A DNA stretch of 56,389 nt from an uncultured bacterium. GTDB taxonomy: Bacteria; Vulcanimicrobiota; Xenobia; Xenobiales; Xenobiaceae. The translations under genes were made by a program, and so were the position numbers. Positions 39,701 to 47,941 of this stretch are shown here, one piece after another; the first letter of the stretch is position 1; every line of letters starts with the position of its first letter. Below the pieces are notes generated by a model. It saw nothing but the letters and a program-made list of their open reading frames with translations. It made no database searches and was not told the DNA's origin. The stretch spans positions 1 to 56,389 of the forward strand of contig CAKTUZ010000021.1 of assembly GCA_934621605.1 (NCBI GenBank). Direction: 5' to 3'.

Positions 39701-40287
39701 CATCTACTCAATGGGTAGAAAACCTTACTAAGTGGTGGACTATTAATGTTGCACCGTGGTTTACTAAGAAAAAATGGGATGATATTCTTGCTAAAGTGCC
39801 TACAGCTTTCAAAGATGCTTTTAAAGCGGCGGCTAATGGCGCTATAGGATTCTTGAACGGTGTAATCAGTGGCGTAGAAAGCCTTGTTAATCATGCTATA
39901 GACGGATTAAAAAAGCTGGCAGAAGCGGCAAGCAAAATACCAGGGATTAGCTTTAGTATTGATATACCCAATGTATCTCTTCCAAGAATCCCAAAATTTT
40001 CGACTGGTGGATTTCCAGAGGACGGACTTTTCATGGCTAACCATAATGAACTTGTCGGACAGTTCTCAAACGGAAAAACAGCGGTTGCAAACAATGAACA
40101 GATTGTTGACGGAATAAGTCAAGGCGTAAGGCAGGCGGTAGCAGACTTGCTAGAACCGTACTTATCAGAGTTGGTAAATTCTAACCGTGAAATTGCTGAT
40201 AAAGACTCTACAATCAATATAGATGGTAGAGAGCTTGTTAGAGCAACAGACGAAAGAAGAAACCGCAACGGATTTAGTTTTGCATAA
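36790..40287 (+). CDS. Tail tape measure protein
   Basis: This 1165-residue protein sets tail length. It has N-terminal coiled coils with repeated SSMNQLSRAF/NSVNRLSSAMQSMN segments, a conserved domain near 230-450 (SSDLVGKANSFLN, FTGQVVPLRKYGIDLTQATLKEWA), hydrophobic helices near 700-800, and tryptophan-rich repeats (SPWFTEDKWSELL, VPWFSLEKWLEVL, APWFTKKKWDDIL) near 900-1000. Size and position are typical. Confidence 0.92.
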   Translation: MAEIDSLEIKIQAQATKANNAIDKLITKLDKLSISLNGINTSKLNGLANSVNRLSSAMQSMNNVKTTDFTRLAKGIEKMSTVDTAKINRAASSMNQLSRAFRNIQTSSSATVQISELARGISQLGYKSSTKAIENIPKLATAMTQLMTTLSKAPTVSRNLIDMTNALAKLARTGSSSGRAANSLANSLNIFSRSATYATKKSFSLASAFGKMYATYWLLFRAFRKLKEAIDLSSSLTEVQNVVDTTFGKMTSKVDDFAKNSIEQFGMSELAVKQYSSNFQAMGQAMGISSDLVGKANSFLNKQTKGYVELSNSMADVSLNLTKLTADIASFYDKSQADVAEDLRAIFTGQVVPLRKYGIDLTQATLKEWALKNGLDADIKSMTQAQKTMLRYQYVMANTIAAQGDFAKTSDTWANQLRILSENFKSLGTIIGGWLINAFKPFVRNLNQVMQYVIAFAETVTNALGSIFGWQYEVSAGGVAEDWADGMEDFSDATGDAAKNAKKLKNNLLGIDELNIISEDKDSKSGSGSTGLGNTNKVQGGLVQVDTIFKGYESSIKTLEQLGNKVRDALIGAMDSIEWDNVFEKAKNFGTGLADFLNGLLDYDGEGRTLFGKAAQTLANTLNAIVYAAQSFAITFDFYQFGVNLADAINNFFETFDFKAFADTLNKWVDGLENTIKGFLDKANWKTVLKGFYDFFSNLELDTISIIVGTVLIKKILRANIIGSALTSVGNKIATGIAASVGTAITKAGGLSGLLTLDMAALVGETGWATAGLLAGGAIIGGIVAAFSGWNFGQFLYEKISGEEINMTFKEQMSDILSSFTDGSGKQAIALWGEDIKNGLSAVGETVNQWMKDTFGNWAGTTFADALKDIKSFFNDMGTSIDESFTEMSNKIVTFWDKSISPWFTEDKWSELLTNVTTAFQTKWNEIVEWWNGTALVTWWEESVVPWFSLEKWLEVLNNVKESFNTKWTETSTQWVENLTKWWTINVAPWFTKKKWDDILAKVPTAFKDAFKAAANGAIGFLNGVISGVESLVNHAIDGLKKLAEAASKIPGISFSIDIPNVSLPRIPKFSTGGFPEDGLFMANHNELVGQFSNGKTAVANNEQIVDGISQGVRQAVADLLEPYLSELVNSNREIADKDSTINIDGRELVRATDERRNRNGFSFA

Positions 40288-40304
40288 GTTATGGTAAACT
40301 TTTG

Positions 40305-40333
40305 TAGAAATCCTCCTCTTAATATGATATAAT
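40305..40333 (+). promoter_or_regulatory. Promoter of membrane cargo gene
   Basis: An extended -10, TGATATAAT (40325-40333), follows a weak -35 TAGAAA (40305-40310) with 17 nt spacing. CCTCCTCTT upstream can pair with AAGAGAGGGGG, so the ribosome site may be masked in longer transcripts. Confidence 0.6.
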
Positions 40334-40361
40334 TGTCAGAAAAAGAGAGGGGGATATCTAC

Positions 40362-41168
40362 ATGGATAACCAAAACACAGAAATGAAAACTTGTAAATAC
40401 TGCATGACGCAGATACCAAAGAAAGCAAAAATCTGCCCGAATTGCAAAAAGAAGCAGAGCCATACTGTGAGGTGGGTAGTATTAGGAATAATTGTTTTAT
40501 TATTTCTACTAAATACGTTAGGAAAGAACAATTCAAAGGAAACTGAAAATGTAACAGAAAACAGTAAGACAGAAACTACTGTAGTTGAAAATAAAACAGA
40601 TGAAGCAGACGGAAAAACATATTCAGAAAATGACTTTGATGTAAAAGAATATCTTTACGAAAATACCATAGGAGATACGCTTTACTTTTTGGTTGTTACA
40701 AATAATTCCAAAGCAAATGTAGCTGTATCGGGAAATGCTACAGCAAAGGATTCTTCGGGAAATTCAATCGGTGCTGATGATATGGATATTGCGGTTGTTG
40801 GAGCAGGAGAAACATCTTTCGGATATTTTTATTTTGACGGCGTTACTGGTGTTGACAGTGTAGACTATAGTTTAAAGTATAGCGATAGTTTGTATGAACC
40901 AGTGATAAATAATCTTGAAGTCGAACAGACTACTAATGATAAAAATGTTATAGTATCTGCTACAAATAAAGGAGAAAAAGAAGCTGAATTTGTAATGGCA
41001 CAGGCTTTATTCTTTGATGAAAATAACAATGTGATATGGGAATCAGAAGATTATATTACTGATGATGAACTAAAAATAAAACCAAACGATACATTATCTG
41101 TACAGTTAGATTGCTACAAAGGCTATGACCATGTGGAAGTTTATTTCACTGGTAGAGCTGGGAAGTAG
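40362..41168 (+). CDS. Zinc-ribbon membrane protein with exposed domain (cargo gene)
   Basis: This 268-residue protein has an N-terminal zinc ribbon (CKYCMTQIPKKAKICPNCKKKQ), one transmembrane helix (WVVLGIIVLLFLLNTLG, about 38-55), an acidic Ser/Thr linker and a beta-rich C-terminal domain (FxLYD-like). This is the build of bacterial envelope proteins, not tail proteins. It sits in the tail operon with its own promoter, so it may change the lysogen surface. Function unknown. Confidence 0.6.
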   Translation: MDNQNTEMKTCKYCMTQIPKKAKICPNCKKKQSHTVRWVVLGIIVLLFLLNTLGKNNSKETENVTENSKTETTVVENKTDEADGKTYSENDFDVKEYLYENTIGDTLYFLVVTNNSKANVAVSGNATAKDSSGNSIGADDMDIAVVGAGETSFGYFYFDGVTGVDSVDYSLKYSDSLYEPVINNLEVEQTTNDKNVIVSATNKGEKEAEFVMAQALFFDENNNVIWESEDYITDDELKIKPNDTLSVQLDCYKGYDHVEVYFTGRAGK

Positions 41169-41174
41169 GCGGCT

Positions 41175-41465
41175 ATGGATAATGCGGAGATTGAACAGAA
41201 ACTTATCGAGTTAGAAGATCGTATTAAAAAGATTGAGTTTGAACAGTTGGACAGCGCAGGAGAATATCAGAAGCTGGCACAAGAAGTGATACAGGCAAAA
41301 GAAAGTAATAGCAAATTACTGGAATCCAAGTACAAATCAAACGATTTCCTCATGCAAGAGAATGAAAAATATGCTCATGTGGCAGACGATAGGTACATAG
41401 ATGTAATCGACAAACTAAATAGCATAGAAGCAGAAATAAAAGAAATAAAGAAGAAAATTAAGTAG
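41175..41465 (+). CDS. Coiled-coil hypothetical protein
   Basis: A 96-residue, almost fully helical protein (MDNAEIEQKLIELEDRIKKIEFEQ). Follows the membrane protein by 6 nt and precedes a terminator, so the two may form one cargo unit. Confidence 0.55.
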   Translation: MDNAEIEQKLIELEDRIKKIEFEQLDSAGEYQKLAQEVIQAKESNSKLLESKYKSNDFLMQENEKYAHVADDRYIDVIDKLNSIEAEIKEIKKKIK

Positions 41466-41490
41466 GGCGGCGTGTGACCGTCCTATTTTT
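41463..41490 (+). terminator. Intrinsic terminator
   Basis: TAGGGCGG (41463-41470) pairs with CCGTCCTA (41478-41485), followed by five T. Confidence 0.8.
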
Positions 41491-41569
41491 ATACATAAAT
41501 TCATAGTTATGTAAATGTAATACATTCTACAATACACTTTGCAATAACAGTAAACAGGAGGTTGACATA

Positions 41570-41869
41570 ATGGCAAAAGCAACACTTCCAACAAATTTTA
41601 AAGACGATATTTTGGATAAAAACATGGGTGGTCGGCGCAGATACAGAATGACTACCAATTCAGACGGAACGGTAACACTGGAAGATGTGACAACCTATAC
41701 GCAAGTCGGTGGAGAATTTAAGGCATCTAACATCAATGACACGAACAAAGCTATCAATGCGGCGGCTGATAAGAATAAGATTCTGACTACACTGGATGAT
41801 GTAAAAGCCTGCACACAGTCTGGCTACATGGTGGATTGTTTAGTAGTTAAGGCAATGTTGGAGGGATAA
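41570..41869 (+). CDS. Small tail protein, paralogue of the fibre N-terminal domain
   Basis: This 99-residue protein (MAKATLPTNFKDDILDKNMGGRRRYRMTTN) is closely similar to residues 1-95 of the tail fibre at 46184. It lacks a tip domain. It is probably a baseplate or fibre-anchor part. Confidence 0.6.
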   Translation: MAKATLPTNFKDDILDKNMGGRRRYRMTTNSDGTVTLEDVTTYTQVGGEFKASNINDTNKAINAAADKNKILTTLDDVKACTQSGYMVDCLVVKAMLEG

Positions 41870-41872
41870 GCT

Positions 41873-42259
41873 ATGGCAATGAGTTCATTCTTAAATGTCA
41901 ATGGATATGATTTTCCTTGCCCTGCTGTCGGTTTTTCATGGACGATATCTACCACGGTGAATGCAGGAAGAAACGCTAACAATGCAGTTATCGGTCAGAG
42001 AGTGGGAAGAGATTTATATAAACTGGACAATCTGAAATGGGTAGGGCTGACACCAGAACAAAGACAGATGATGTTAAAAGCAATAGAACCGTTTTATGTG
42101 CCTGTTACTTTTGAGGACATGAAGAATCCGGGTAATCCGATTACAATTACCATGTACCCAGGAGATAGAAAAGGCGTACCACTATTTGTTGACAGGCTTA
42201 CACATATGATAACCAAAGACGAGACTTTATCATTCAACCTTATAGATTGTGGGTGGTAG
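41873..42259 (+). CDS. Tail/baseplate protein
   Basis: A 128-residue beta-rich protein (SFLNVNGYDFPCPAVGFSWTISTTVNAGRNANNAVIGQRVGRD). Position after the tape measure and this sequence type suggest a distal-tail or baseplate role. Confidence 0.55.
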   Translation: MAMSSFLNVNGYDFPCPAVGFSWTISTTVNAGRNANNAVIGQRVGRDLYKLDNLKWVGLTPEQRQMMLKAIEPFYVPVTFEDMKNPGNPITITMYPGDRKGVPLFVDRLTHMITKDETLSFNLIDCGW

Positions 42260-42260
42260 T

Positions 42261-44516
42261 ATGCAGAACGTATCAAAATCCTATAAGCAGTCCATGAAAG
42301 GCATAGGGCGTAACAGGGGATATATCAAGGCGACAATCGGTGTAATCAACTTACAAGCACAGAAAAATGTTGCTGTAGATAATCGCACGTCTGTTACTTA
42401 CTTTTCAGACGTGAAAAAGCCTTTTAACAATTACACGGTAGACAATGTATATGCTACAGCAGAGCAGGATTTTTCCAAGGTGGACGGCACAATGTACTTT
42501 TTGCCACCACAGAACAGCAGATCCGATTACTATAATAATGGAATTGTGACAGCTAACATATTGGGTACTATCTATATATCCTTTTCAAACGTTACAGGGC
42601 TTGATATAAAGGGCTTGACTATAGACTGGGGAGAATATTACCCTGTTGATTTTACCATCCAAAATGACAGCGTTACACGCTCTTACAGCGGTAATTATAA
42701 AAGCTATTGGGTGACGGAAGATGTATTCAATGGTACTTCCTATCTGATTATTACTCCTACAAAAATGGTGAATGGACAGGGCAGACTAAGGATATATCAG
42801 TTTTATTGCGGCATCGTAAATGCATTTAACAATAAGGAAGTAAAGAAGTACAGCGGTAAGCAATATGTATCTTCCATAACCGATACTATACCGTCTAACG
42901 ATATATCGCTAACGATAGACAATCAGAATCAATACTATTCACCCGATAATCCAGACAGCGCACTTGCTTATATGGAAGTCGGACAAGAAGTAAAGATTCA
43001 ATTCGGATATGATGTGTTGGGGAATGGAGAAATTGAATGGTTGCCAGAGGAAACAACGTACCTTAAAACATGGTCGGCAACCGATACGGAAGCCAAGTTT
43101 ACGGCAACTGACAGGTTTGATTACATGACAGGTAAGTACTACCGTGGACTGTACAGGGAAAGTGGCATAAGCCTATATGACCTTGCTATTGATGTTCTGA
43201 ATGATGCATGGATAACGGATGAAAGAGAATACTCAATTGACCCATATTTAAAAAATATCAAAGTACAGAATCCCATGCCAGCAGTAAAGCACAGTGAAGC
43301 ATTACAGATTATTGCCAATGCAGGGCGGTGCGTATTGTTTGAAGATAGAAACAGTAAAATCCATATGCAAGCGTCATTTATTCCAGACATGACCGCAGAA
43401 TCCAATGGAGAAACAGAATATAGCCATGTATCTGACGTGCTTAATGGAGAAGATAAAGAAGCTTATGCAATATGCAGTTCTGATTTTTCCAAAGTGGACG
43501 GAACTGTATTTTTTATGTCAAGTGACAGTAACTATTTAAAGACTGGTTATATCAGTGCGCAGATAGCAGACGCAGACGGCGCATTTGCAGATAACCCAAA
43601 GATTACGATTAATCTTGAAGCAGCATTTGTAGCGTATGGATTACAGATAGAATTTAGAAATGTTGCGCCAGAGCAATTCAAGGTAACGACATATTACCAA
43701 GATTTAGAAGTGGACAGCTACACGGTAGAACAGGGTGGAGAACTGGAATACACCACATTTGAGCAATTTAATCTGTTTGACAAATTGGTATTGGAGTTTA
43801 CCAAAGCGCAGCCGAACAGCAGAATCACAGTGGATAATATCACAGTAGGGGATGTTACGGACTACCATATCACAAGAAATGACATGACAGCCAGCCCTAC
43901 AGCAGTAAGACAAAATAAAATCAAGGCTATCAGCGTAATAAAGACACAATATCGTGCGTCCAGTGAGAATAAGGATATCTCTACAGAAGAGATTACTATT
44001 AGTCCTGCTAATAATGTGCATACGGTTTACTTCCAAAATCCTTGCTACGGACTGACAGCAGTAATTGATAGCGGAACTGATGAAAGCGGAAGTCCAATTC
44101 CAAGTACAATATCAGTACAGATTACAGACAGCAGTAGTTATTATGCAACTCTACAGTTTAGCGGTATGTCGGAAGAAACGATTGTTAAATATGTGATTAA
44201 AGGATATGAGTACGTTACCGAGGAAATCGGCTACACGGTTACACATAATGAAAATGGTGATATCAAAACATGGAAAAATCCGTTAATCAGCACTACAGAA
44301 TTGGCAAAAGACCTAGAAGAATGGCTTGCAAGCTACTATTTAGGTGATGTTGATTATCAGCTTAAATGGCGTGGCGACCCAAGGACAGATGCTAATGACT
44401 TATATTATCTGGAATTAAAAGACCGTGGAGAAACCATGATAAGGACGTATCAAAATGAGATATCATTTAATGGCGCATGGTCGGGAACTATGAAAGCAAG
44501 AAAGGTGGTGTTGTAA
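42261..44516 (+). CDS. Large baseplate/tail hub-like protein
   Basis: This 751-residue protein starts MQNVSKSYKQSMKGIGRNRGYIKATIGVIN, a start typical of minor tail proteins in Clostridia phages. Repeated segments (QDFSKVDGTMYFLP at about 75, SDFSKVDGTVFFMS at about 410) indicate duplicated beta domains, probably carbohydrate-binding. I chose ATG 42261 over GTG 42249 for spacing from GGGTGG. Confidence 0.65.
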   Translation: MQNVSKSYKQSMKGIGRNRGYIKATIGVINLQAQKNVAVDNRTSVTYFSDVKKPFNNYTVDNVYATAEQDFSKVDGTMYFLPPQNSRSDYYNNGIVTANILGTIYISFSNVTGLDIKGLTIDWGEYYPVDFTIQNDSVTRSYSGNYKSYWVTEDVFNGTSYLIITPTKMVNGQGRLRIYQFYCGIVNAFNNKEVKKYSGKQYVSSITDTIPSNDISLTIDNQNQYYSPDNPDSALAYMEVGQEVKIQFGYDVLGNGEIEWLPEETTYLKTWSATDTEAKFTATDRFDYMTGKYYRGLYRESGISLYDLAIDVLNDAWITDEREYSIDPYLKNIKVQNPMPAVKHSEALQIIANAGRCVLFEDRNSKIHMQASFIPDMTAESNGETEYSHVSDVLNGEDKEAYAICSSDFSKVDGTVFFMSSDSNYLKTGYISAQIADADGAFADNPKITINLEAAFVAYGLQIEFRNVAPEQFKVTTYYQDLEVDSYTVEQGGELEYTTFEQFNLFDKLVLEFTKAQPNSRITVDNITVGDVTDYHITRNDMTASPTAVRQNKIKAISVIKTQYRASSENKDISTEEITISPANNVHTVYFQNPCYGLTAVIDSGTDESGSPIPSTISVQITDSSSYYATLQFSGMSEETIVKYVIKGYEYVTEEIGYTVTHNENGDIKTWKNPLISTTELAKDLEEWLASYYLGDVDYQLKWRGDPRTDANDLYYLELKDRGETMIRTYQNEISFNGAWSGTMKARKVVL

Positions 44517-45107
44517 TTGGCAATAACTAAAGTAACAGCGGCGATTGCTGATGATACAACTGATTTAAAACAAAGCAATTCGACATATACTGGAAGCCTT
44601 ACAGCACCCAAAGAATCGGGCGATTATCCTGTTACGGTGTCTGCCTATGATGATGCAGGAAATGTAACCGTAGATACATCAACGGTAGCGGAAGTAAGCC
44701 TATGGCATACTCCTAAAACTAACTGGACGGTAAATGACCGATTCAATTATGTGGACTATAACCGTATTAAGAATAATCTTACTTATCTGCATGAGCTGGC
44801 ACAGGAAGTATATAAGCAGTTTTCAATCGTGGATATGGGAGCAGATATTGAAGATTATACTGGATGGTTTACGGCGGCGGCTTTCAATAATTTTGAGTCT
44901 AATTTAGATACAATTAACAAGAACATATTCACACAAAACTACGGTGTATCACAAAGATTCTTTGATAACGGACAATTCATTAAGTGGGATGAATTGAACC
45001 GTATAGAGTCGGCTACGTTGCAAATGAATGACCTTTTAGAAAGACAGAAAGCCACTCTTAGGAAATTACCATTCAGACTGGGCGCATTTAGGGAGGTAAG
45101 AATATAA
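44517..45107 (+). CDS. Minor tail protein with Ig-like N-terminus
   Basis: This 196-residue protein starts at TTG. Residues 1-60 look like a bacterial Ig-like domain (GDYPVTVSAYDDAGNVTVDT) and the rest is helical (NDRFNYVDYNRIKNNLTYLHELAQEV). Part of the baseplate/fibre cluster. Confidence 0.6.
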   Translation: MAITKVTAAIADDTTDLKQSNSTYTGSLTAPKESGDYPVTVSAYDDAGNVTVDTSTVAEVSLWHTPKTNWTVNDRFNYVDYNRIKNNLTYLHELAQEVYKQFSIVDMGADIEDYTGWFTAAAFNNFESNLDTINKNIFTQNYGVSQRFFDNGQFIKWDELNRIESATLQMNDLLERQKATLRKLPFRLGAFREVRI

Positions 45108-46019
45108 ATGGCTATATCAAGCGTACAAGCAACGATCAAAGGAACTACTTACAATCTGACTCTGAATAGCTCTACTGGATTGTATGAAGCAAGCGTTACA
45201 GCACCAAGTACCAGTTCCTATAATAATAACAGCGGTCATTACTTTCCCGTTACGATCAAGGCTACAGACAGCGCAGGAAACAGTACCACAATCAATGATA
45301 CAAACGCAACACTTGGAAACAAGTTGAAATTAAAAGTAAAAGAAACAACTGCACCAGCCATTGTTATTAGTTCCCCAACAGAAAGCCAAGTAACCAATAA
45401 CACAAAGCCTACAGTTAATTTTACGGTTACGGATGCAGATAGCGGAGTTAATTCTGGCAGTATCAGCATTACGGTAGACAGCGGAAGTGCTGTGACAAGT
45501 GGAATTACCAAGACTGCAATAACAAATGGTTATTCATGCTCTTATGCAATTCCTACGTCTCTTACAGAAGGCAATCACACTATTAAGGTAAATGCTAAGG
45601 ACAATGACGGAAATGCAGCCACAGAGCGCACAGTGACATTCAAAGTAGATGCAACGCCACCTACCTTATCCGTTTCAGCACCGACTAATAATCTCGTCAC
45701 GAATAATGCATCTTGTACAGTAACAGGAAAGACAAGTGATGTTACAGCAGGAATTAAATCGGTTACGGTTCAGCTAAATGGCGGTACAGCTACTAATGTC
45801 ACGGTAGATTCAAGTGGAAATTTCAGCACAACGATTACTCTAGCAGAGGGAGCAAATACAATCGTTGTCACTGCCACGGATAATGGCGGTCTTTCTTCCA
45901 ATGTTACAAGGATTGTTACGTTAGATACATCTGCACCAGTTATCAATTCTGTAGAAATCAACCCGAACCCAGTAAGCACAGGAGAAGTATTTACAGTAAC
46001 CGTAAAGGCTACGGACTAG
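45108..46019 (+). CDS. Ig-like repeat tail protein
   Basis: This 303-residue protein consists of Ig-like domains: repeated PVTIKATDSAGNSTT, INSGSISITVDSGS-like, NTIVVTATDNGG and VFTVTVKATD. Such domains in tails often bind surface sugars. It ends SVEINPNPVSTGEVFTVTV, a motif shared with the next small ORF. Confidence 0.7.
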   Translation: MAISSVQATIKGTTYNLTLNSSTGLYEASVTAPSTSSYNNNSGHYFPVTIKATDSAGNSTTINDTNATLGNKLKLKVKETTAPAIVISSPTESQVTNNTKPTVNFTVTDADSGVNSGSISITVDSGSAVTSGITKTAITNGYSCSYAIPTSLTEGNHTIKVNAKDNDGNAATERTVTFKVDATPPTLSVSAPTNNLVTNNASCTVTGKTSDVTAGIKSVTVQLNGGTATNVTVDSSGNFSTTITLAEGANTIVVTATDNGGLSSNVTRIVTLDTSAPVINSVEINPNPVSTGEVFTVTVKATD

Positions 46020-46028
46020 GCGGTGTTT

Positions 46029-46184
46029 ATGGGCGTAATAATAACGAATGTTACAATTTCCAAGAATCCAGTAAATACAAAGGAAGTATTCAAAATATCG
46101 GTTGCTGTCAAAGAGACAGTGACCGAACCTACAATGTATAGATTACCTATGAGATTAGGGCAAGATAAGGGAGGTATAAAGTAA
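46029..46184 (+). CDS. Small Ig-domain fragment-like protein
   Basis: A 51-residue ORF (VTISKNPVNTKEVFKISV) resembling the last domain of the preceding protein. The next start overlaps its last base. It may be a duplicated domain fragment kept in frame for translation coupling. Confidence 0.5.
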   Translation: MGVIITNVTISKNPVNTKEVFKISVAVKETVTEPTMYRLPMRLGQDKGGIK

Positions 46185-46825
46185 TGGCAAAAGCAACTCT
46201 ACCAGTGAATTTCAAGGATGATGTATTGGCATCTGCAATGGGTGGAAAAAGAAGATATAACATGATTCAGAACAATGATGGTACAGTCAGTTTTGAAGAT
46301 GTGACAGATTATACACAAGTTGGTAGCACATTCGGGGCGGCGCAGATAAATGCTACAAATGAAGCTGTGAACAATGCGGCAGACGCAAGCAAGATTATTG
46401 ACAGTTTAGAAACGATAAAGGCAAATACGCAGTCTGGATATATTGCTGGAGCATTGGCGGTTAAGGAATTAAATAGTAATTTAGGGAATAAGCCAACACT
46501 GTTATGGACTAATCCCAACCCTACTACTGCAATAAAAAATCCTACTACAATAGATATAGAAGCTACAAAGTATAATGCGGTAATAGTAAAATACTACAAT
46601 AGAATAGACGGTGATGCGAGAGATATCTATTATAAAACCATATATAAAAATACCATAATACCAGGTACGCAATTTATTTTTACGTATGGATCGTCGACTG
46701 TACGTAATTTGGAACTTACAGATAACGCCCTTAAAATAATAGGGTCAAATTATCCTAATAATACAAAGTATGCGATCCCTGTAGAGATATATGGATTTAA
46801 TACAGATACAAATTTTATTCAATAA
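46184..46825 (+). CDS. Tail fibre protein with switchable C-terminal tip
   Basis: This 213-residue protein has a constant N-terminal part (1-102, like 41570) ending KELNSNLGN, then a tip domain (KPTLLWTNPNPTTAIKN...). The left inverted repeat (46468-46489) encodes LNSNLGN. Downstream on the minus strand lies another tip that also starts LNSNLGN, so inversion would swap tips and receptor specificity. The N-terminal part starts after GGGAGGTATAAAG. Confidence 0.8.
   Translation: MAKATLPVNFKDDVLASAMGGKRRYNMIQNNDGTVSFEDVTDYTQVGSTFGAAQINATNEAVNNAADASKIIDSLETIKANTQSGYIAGALAVKELNSNLGNKPTLLWTNPNPTTAIKNPTTIDIEATKYNAVIVKYYNRIDGDARDIYYKTIYKNTIIPGTQFIFTYGSSTVRNLELTDNALKIIGSNYPNNTKYAIPVEIYGFNTDTNFIQ
46468..46489 (+). 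repeat. Left inverted repeat of invertible cassette
   Basis: This 22-bp sequence (starts ATTAAATAG, ends TTTAGGGAAT) is repeated perfectly in inverted orientation at 47173-47194. It encodes LNSNLGN in the active fibre frame. Confidence 0.9.
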
Positions 46826-46827
46826 GA

Positions 46828-47193
46828 TTATTTCAATACTAGGCTAATAGCAAAATCAGCACTTGAAGCGCCTAAGTTCTGTACTGCTGTAATAACATCG
46901 CCGACATTCAACTGAATATCGCATGCAACATCGTTTTGCAATCCACTAGCTGTTAATTTTATGACGGGATTGTTATTTACATATATTACAGCATCATTTT
47001 TTTGATAAGTGAATGCGTATGAATATTTAGATATTTTACAAGCTCGTTTTACCGTTACACTATTTGTACCAAAAGTTAAAAAGTTCTTATTGTAATATAC
47101 ATTTTTCCAATCATAAGTATACACAGCTCCTACTGCGTTCGATATTAGAAATGATAAGAGACATTGTTCGTCATTCCCTAAATTACTATTTAA
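46828..47193 (-). CDS. Silent alternative tail-fibre tip (inverted)
   Basis: On the minus strand the frame from 47193 reads LNSNLGNDEQCLLSFLISN and runs without stop to 46828 (about 121 residues), ending FAISLVLK. Its first seven residues equal the join point of the active fibre, so inversion of 46468-47194 would fuse it to the constant N-terminus. It has no ribosome site of its own. Its stop lies 2 nt from the stop of the active tip, tail to tail. The sequence is unlike the active tip. Confidence 0.75.
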   Translation of the reverse strand, partial: LNSNLGNDEQCLLSFLISNAVGAVYTYDWKNVYYNKNFLTFGTNSVTVKRACKISKYSYAFTYQKNDAVIYVNNNPVIKLTASGLQNDVACDIQLNVGDVITAVQNLGASSADFAISLVLK

Positions 47194-47194
47194 T
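47173..47194 (-). repeat. Right inverted repeat of invertible cassette
   Basis: Perfect 22-bp inverted copy of 46468-46489. It lies just before the ribosome site of the gene at 47220. Imperfect similarity extends a few bases inward (AACACTGT versus AACAATGT). Confidence 0.9.
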
Positions 47195-47219
47195 CATTAA
47201 AAGAAAGGAGGTATCGCCC

Positions 47220-47927
47220 ATGGCATACCTAAGATTTTTAGATTCACAAAAATTAATTCAGTGTACCGTTGTTCCAGAATCAGACCACGTAGTAACACTG
47301 AAATTTCCAGATGCGGTTACCGTAGATAAAAGCGGCTTTGATTTGTTCCTTGACGAAAAAGGAGAACTGGACATTGGCGGTGATTCTTACCACGGTTACA
47401 ATACTGTTTATAGGAATGACGATACAACCGCAGAGTATAACGGTTATCAGCTTTCTAATGACGGTTCTGTTTATGAGAAACAGCCACAGCCGACACCTGT
47501 TGAACCGACACTTGACGAATTGAAAGAGCAGAAGATTGCAGAAATGAACGCTGCACAACAGGAATCAATTCAGAACGGTGTTGATGTTACCTTGTCAGAC
47601 GGAACAGTTGAACATTTCACGCTGACCGACCATGACCAGACAAGCCTTATGGGATTGCAGACAAAGGTTGCACAGGGGGAAACGCAGATACCGTGGCATA
47701 CGTCAGATGTAAATGAACCATGTAAATACTACAGTAACACGGACATGGCACTGATTACGGAAACGGCTATGCAGGCGGTCACGTATCATGTAACGTGGTT
47801 TAGGGATTTACGTATATACATAAATAGTTTGCAAACATCAGAAGAAGTAAAAAATATAACCTATAATTCTTACATACCAGAAGAATATAGAAGTGAAGTA
47901 TTAAAAGACTTATTAAAAACAATGTAG
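47220..47927 (+). CDS. Tail protein (DUF4376-like)
   Basis: This 235-residue protein has a beta-rich N-terminus (AYLRFLDSQKLIQCTVVPES) and a C-terminal DUF4376-like region (ELKEQKIAEMNAAQQ, VTLSDGTVEHFTLTDHDQTSLMGLQ). Often found beside fibres. ATG 47220 follows AAAGGAGGT; the earlier ATG (47064) lies inside the invertible segment. Confidence 0.7.
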   Translation: MAYLRFLDSQKLIQCTVVPESDHVVTLKFPDAVTVDKSGFDLFLDEKGELDIGGDSYHGYNTVYRNDDTTAEYNGYQLSNDGSVYEKQPQPTPVEPTLDELKEQKIAEMNAAQQESIQNGVDVTLSDGTVEHFTLTDHDQTSLMGLQTKVAQGETQIPWHTSDVNEPCKYYSNTDMALITETAMQAVTYHVTWFRDLRIYINSLQTSEEVKNITYNSYIPEEYRSEVLKDLLKTM

Positions 47928-47941
47928 GGGGATAGATGACT

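Noticed and set aside
42249..42260. GTG start for the 751-residue tail protein
   Set aside because: ATG 42261 gives the family-like N-terminus and better spacing from the ribosome site.
46468..47194. Diversity-generating retroelement acting on the tail fibre
   Set aside because: No reverse transcriptase gene, template repeat or adenine-biased variable repeat is seen; the inverted repeats fit inversion instead.
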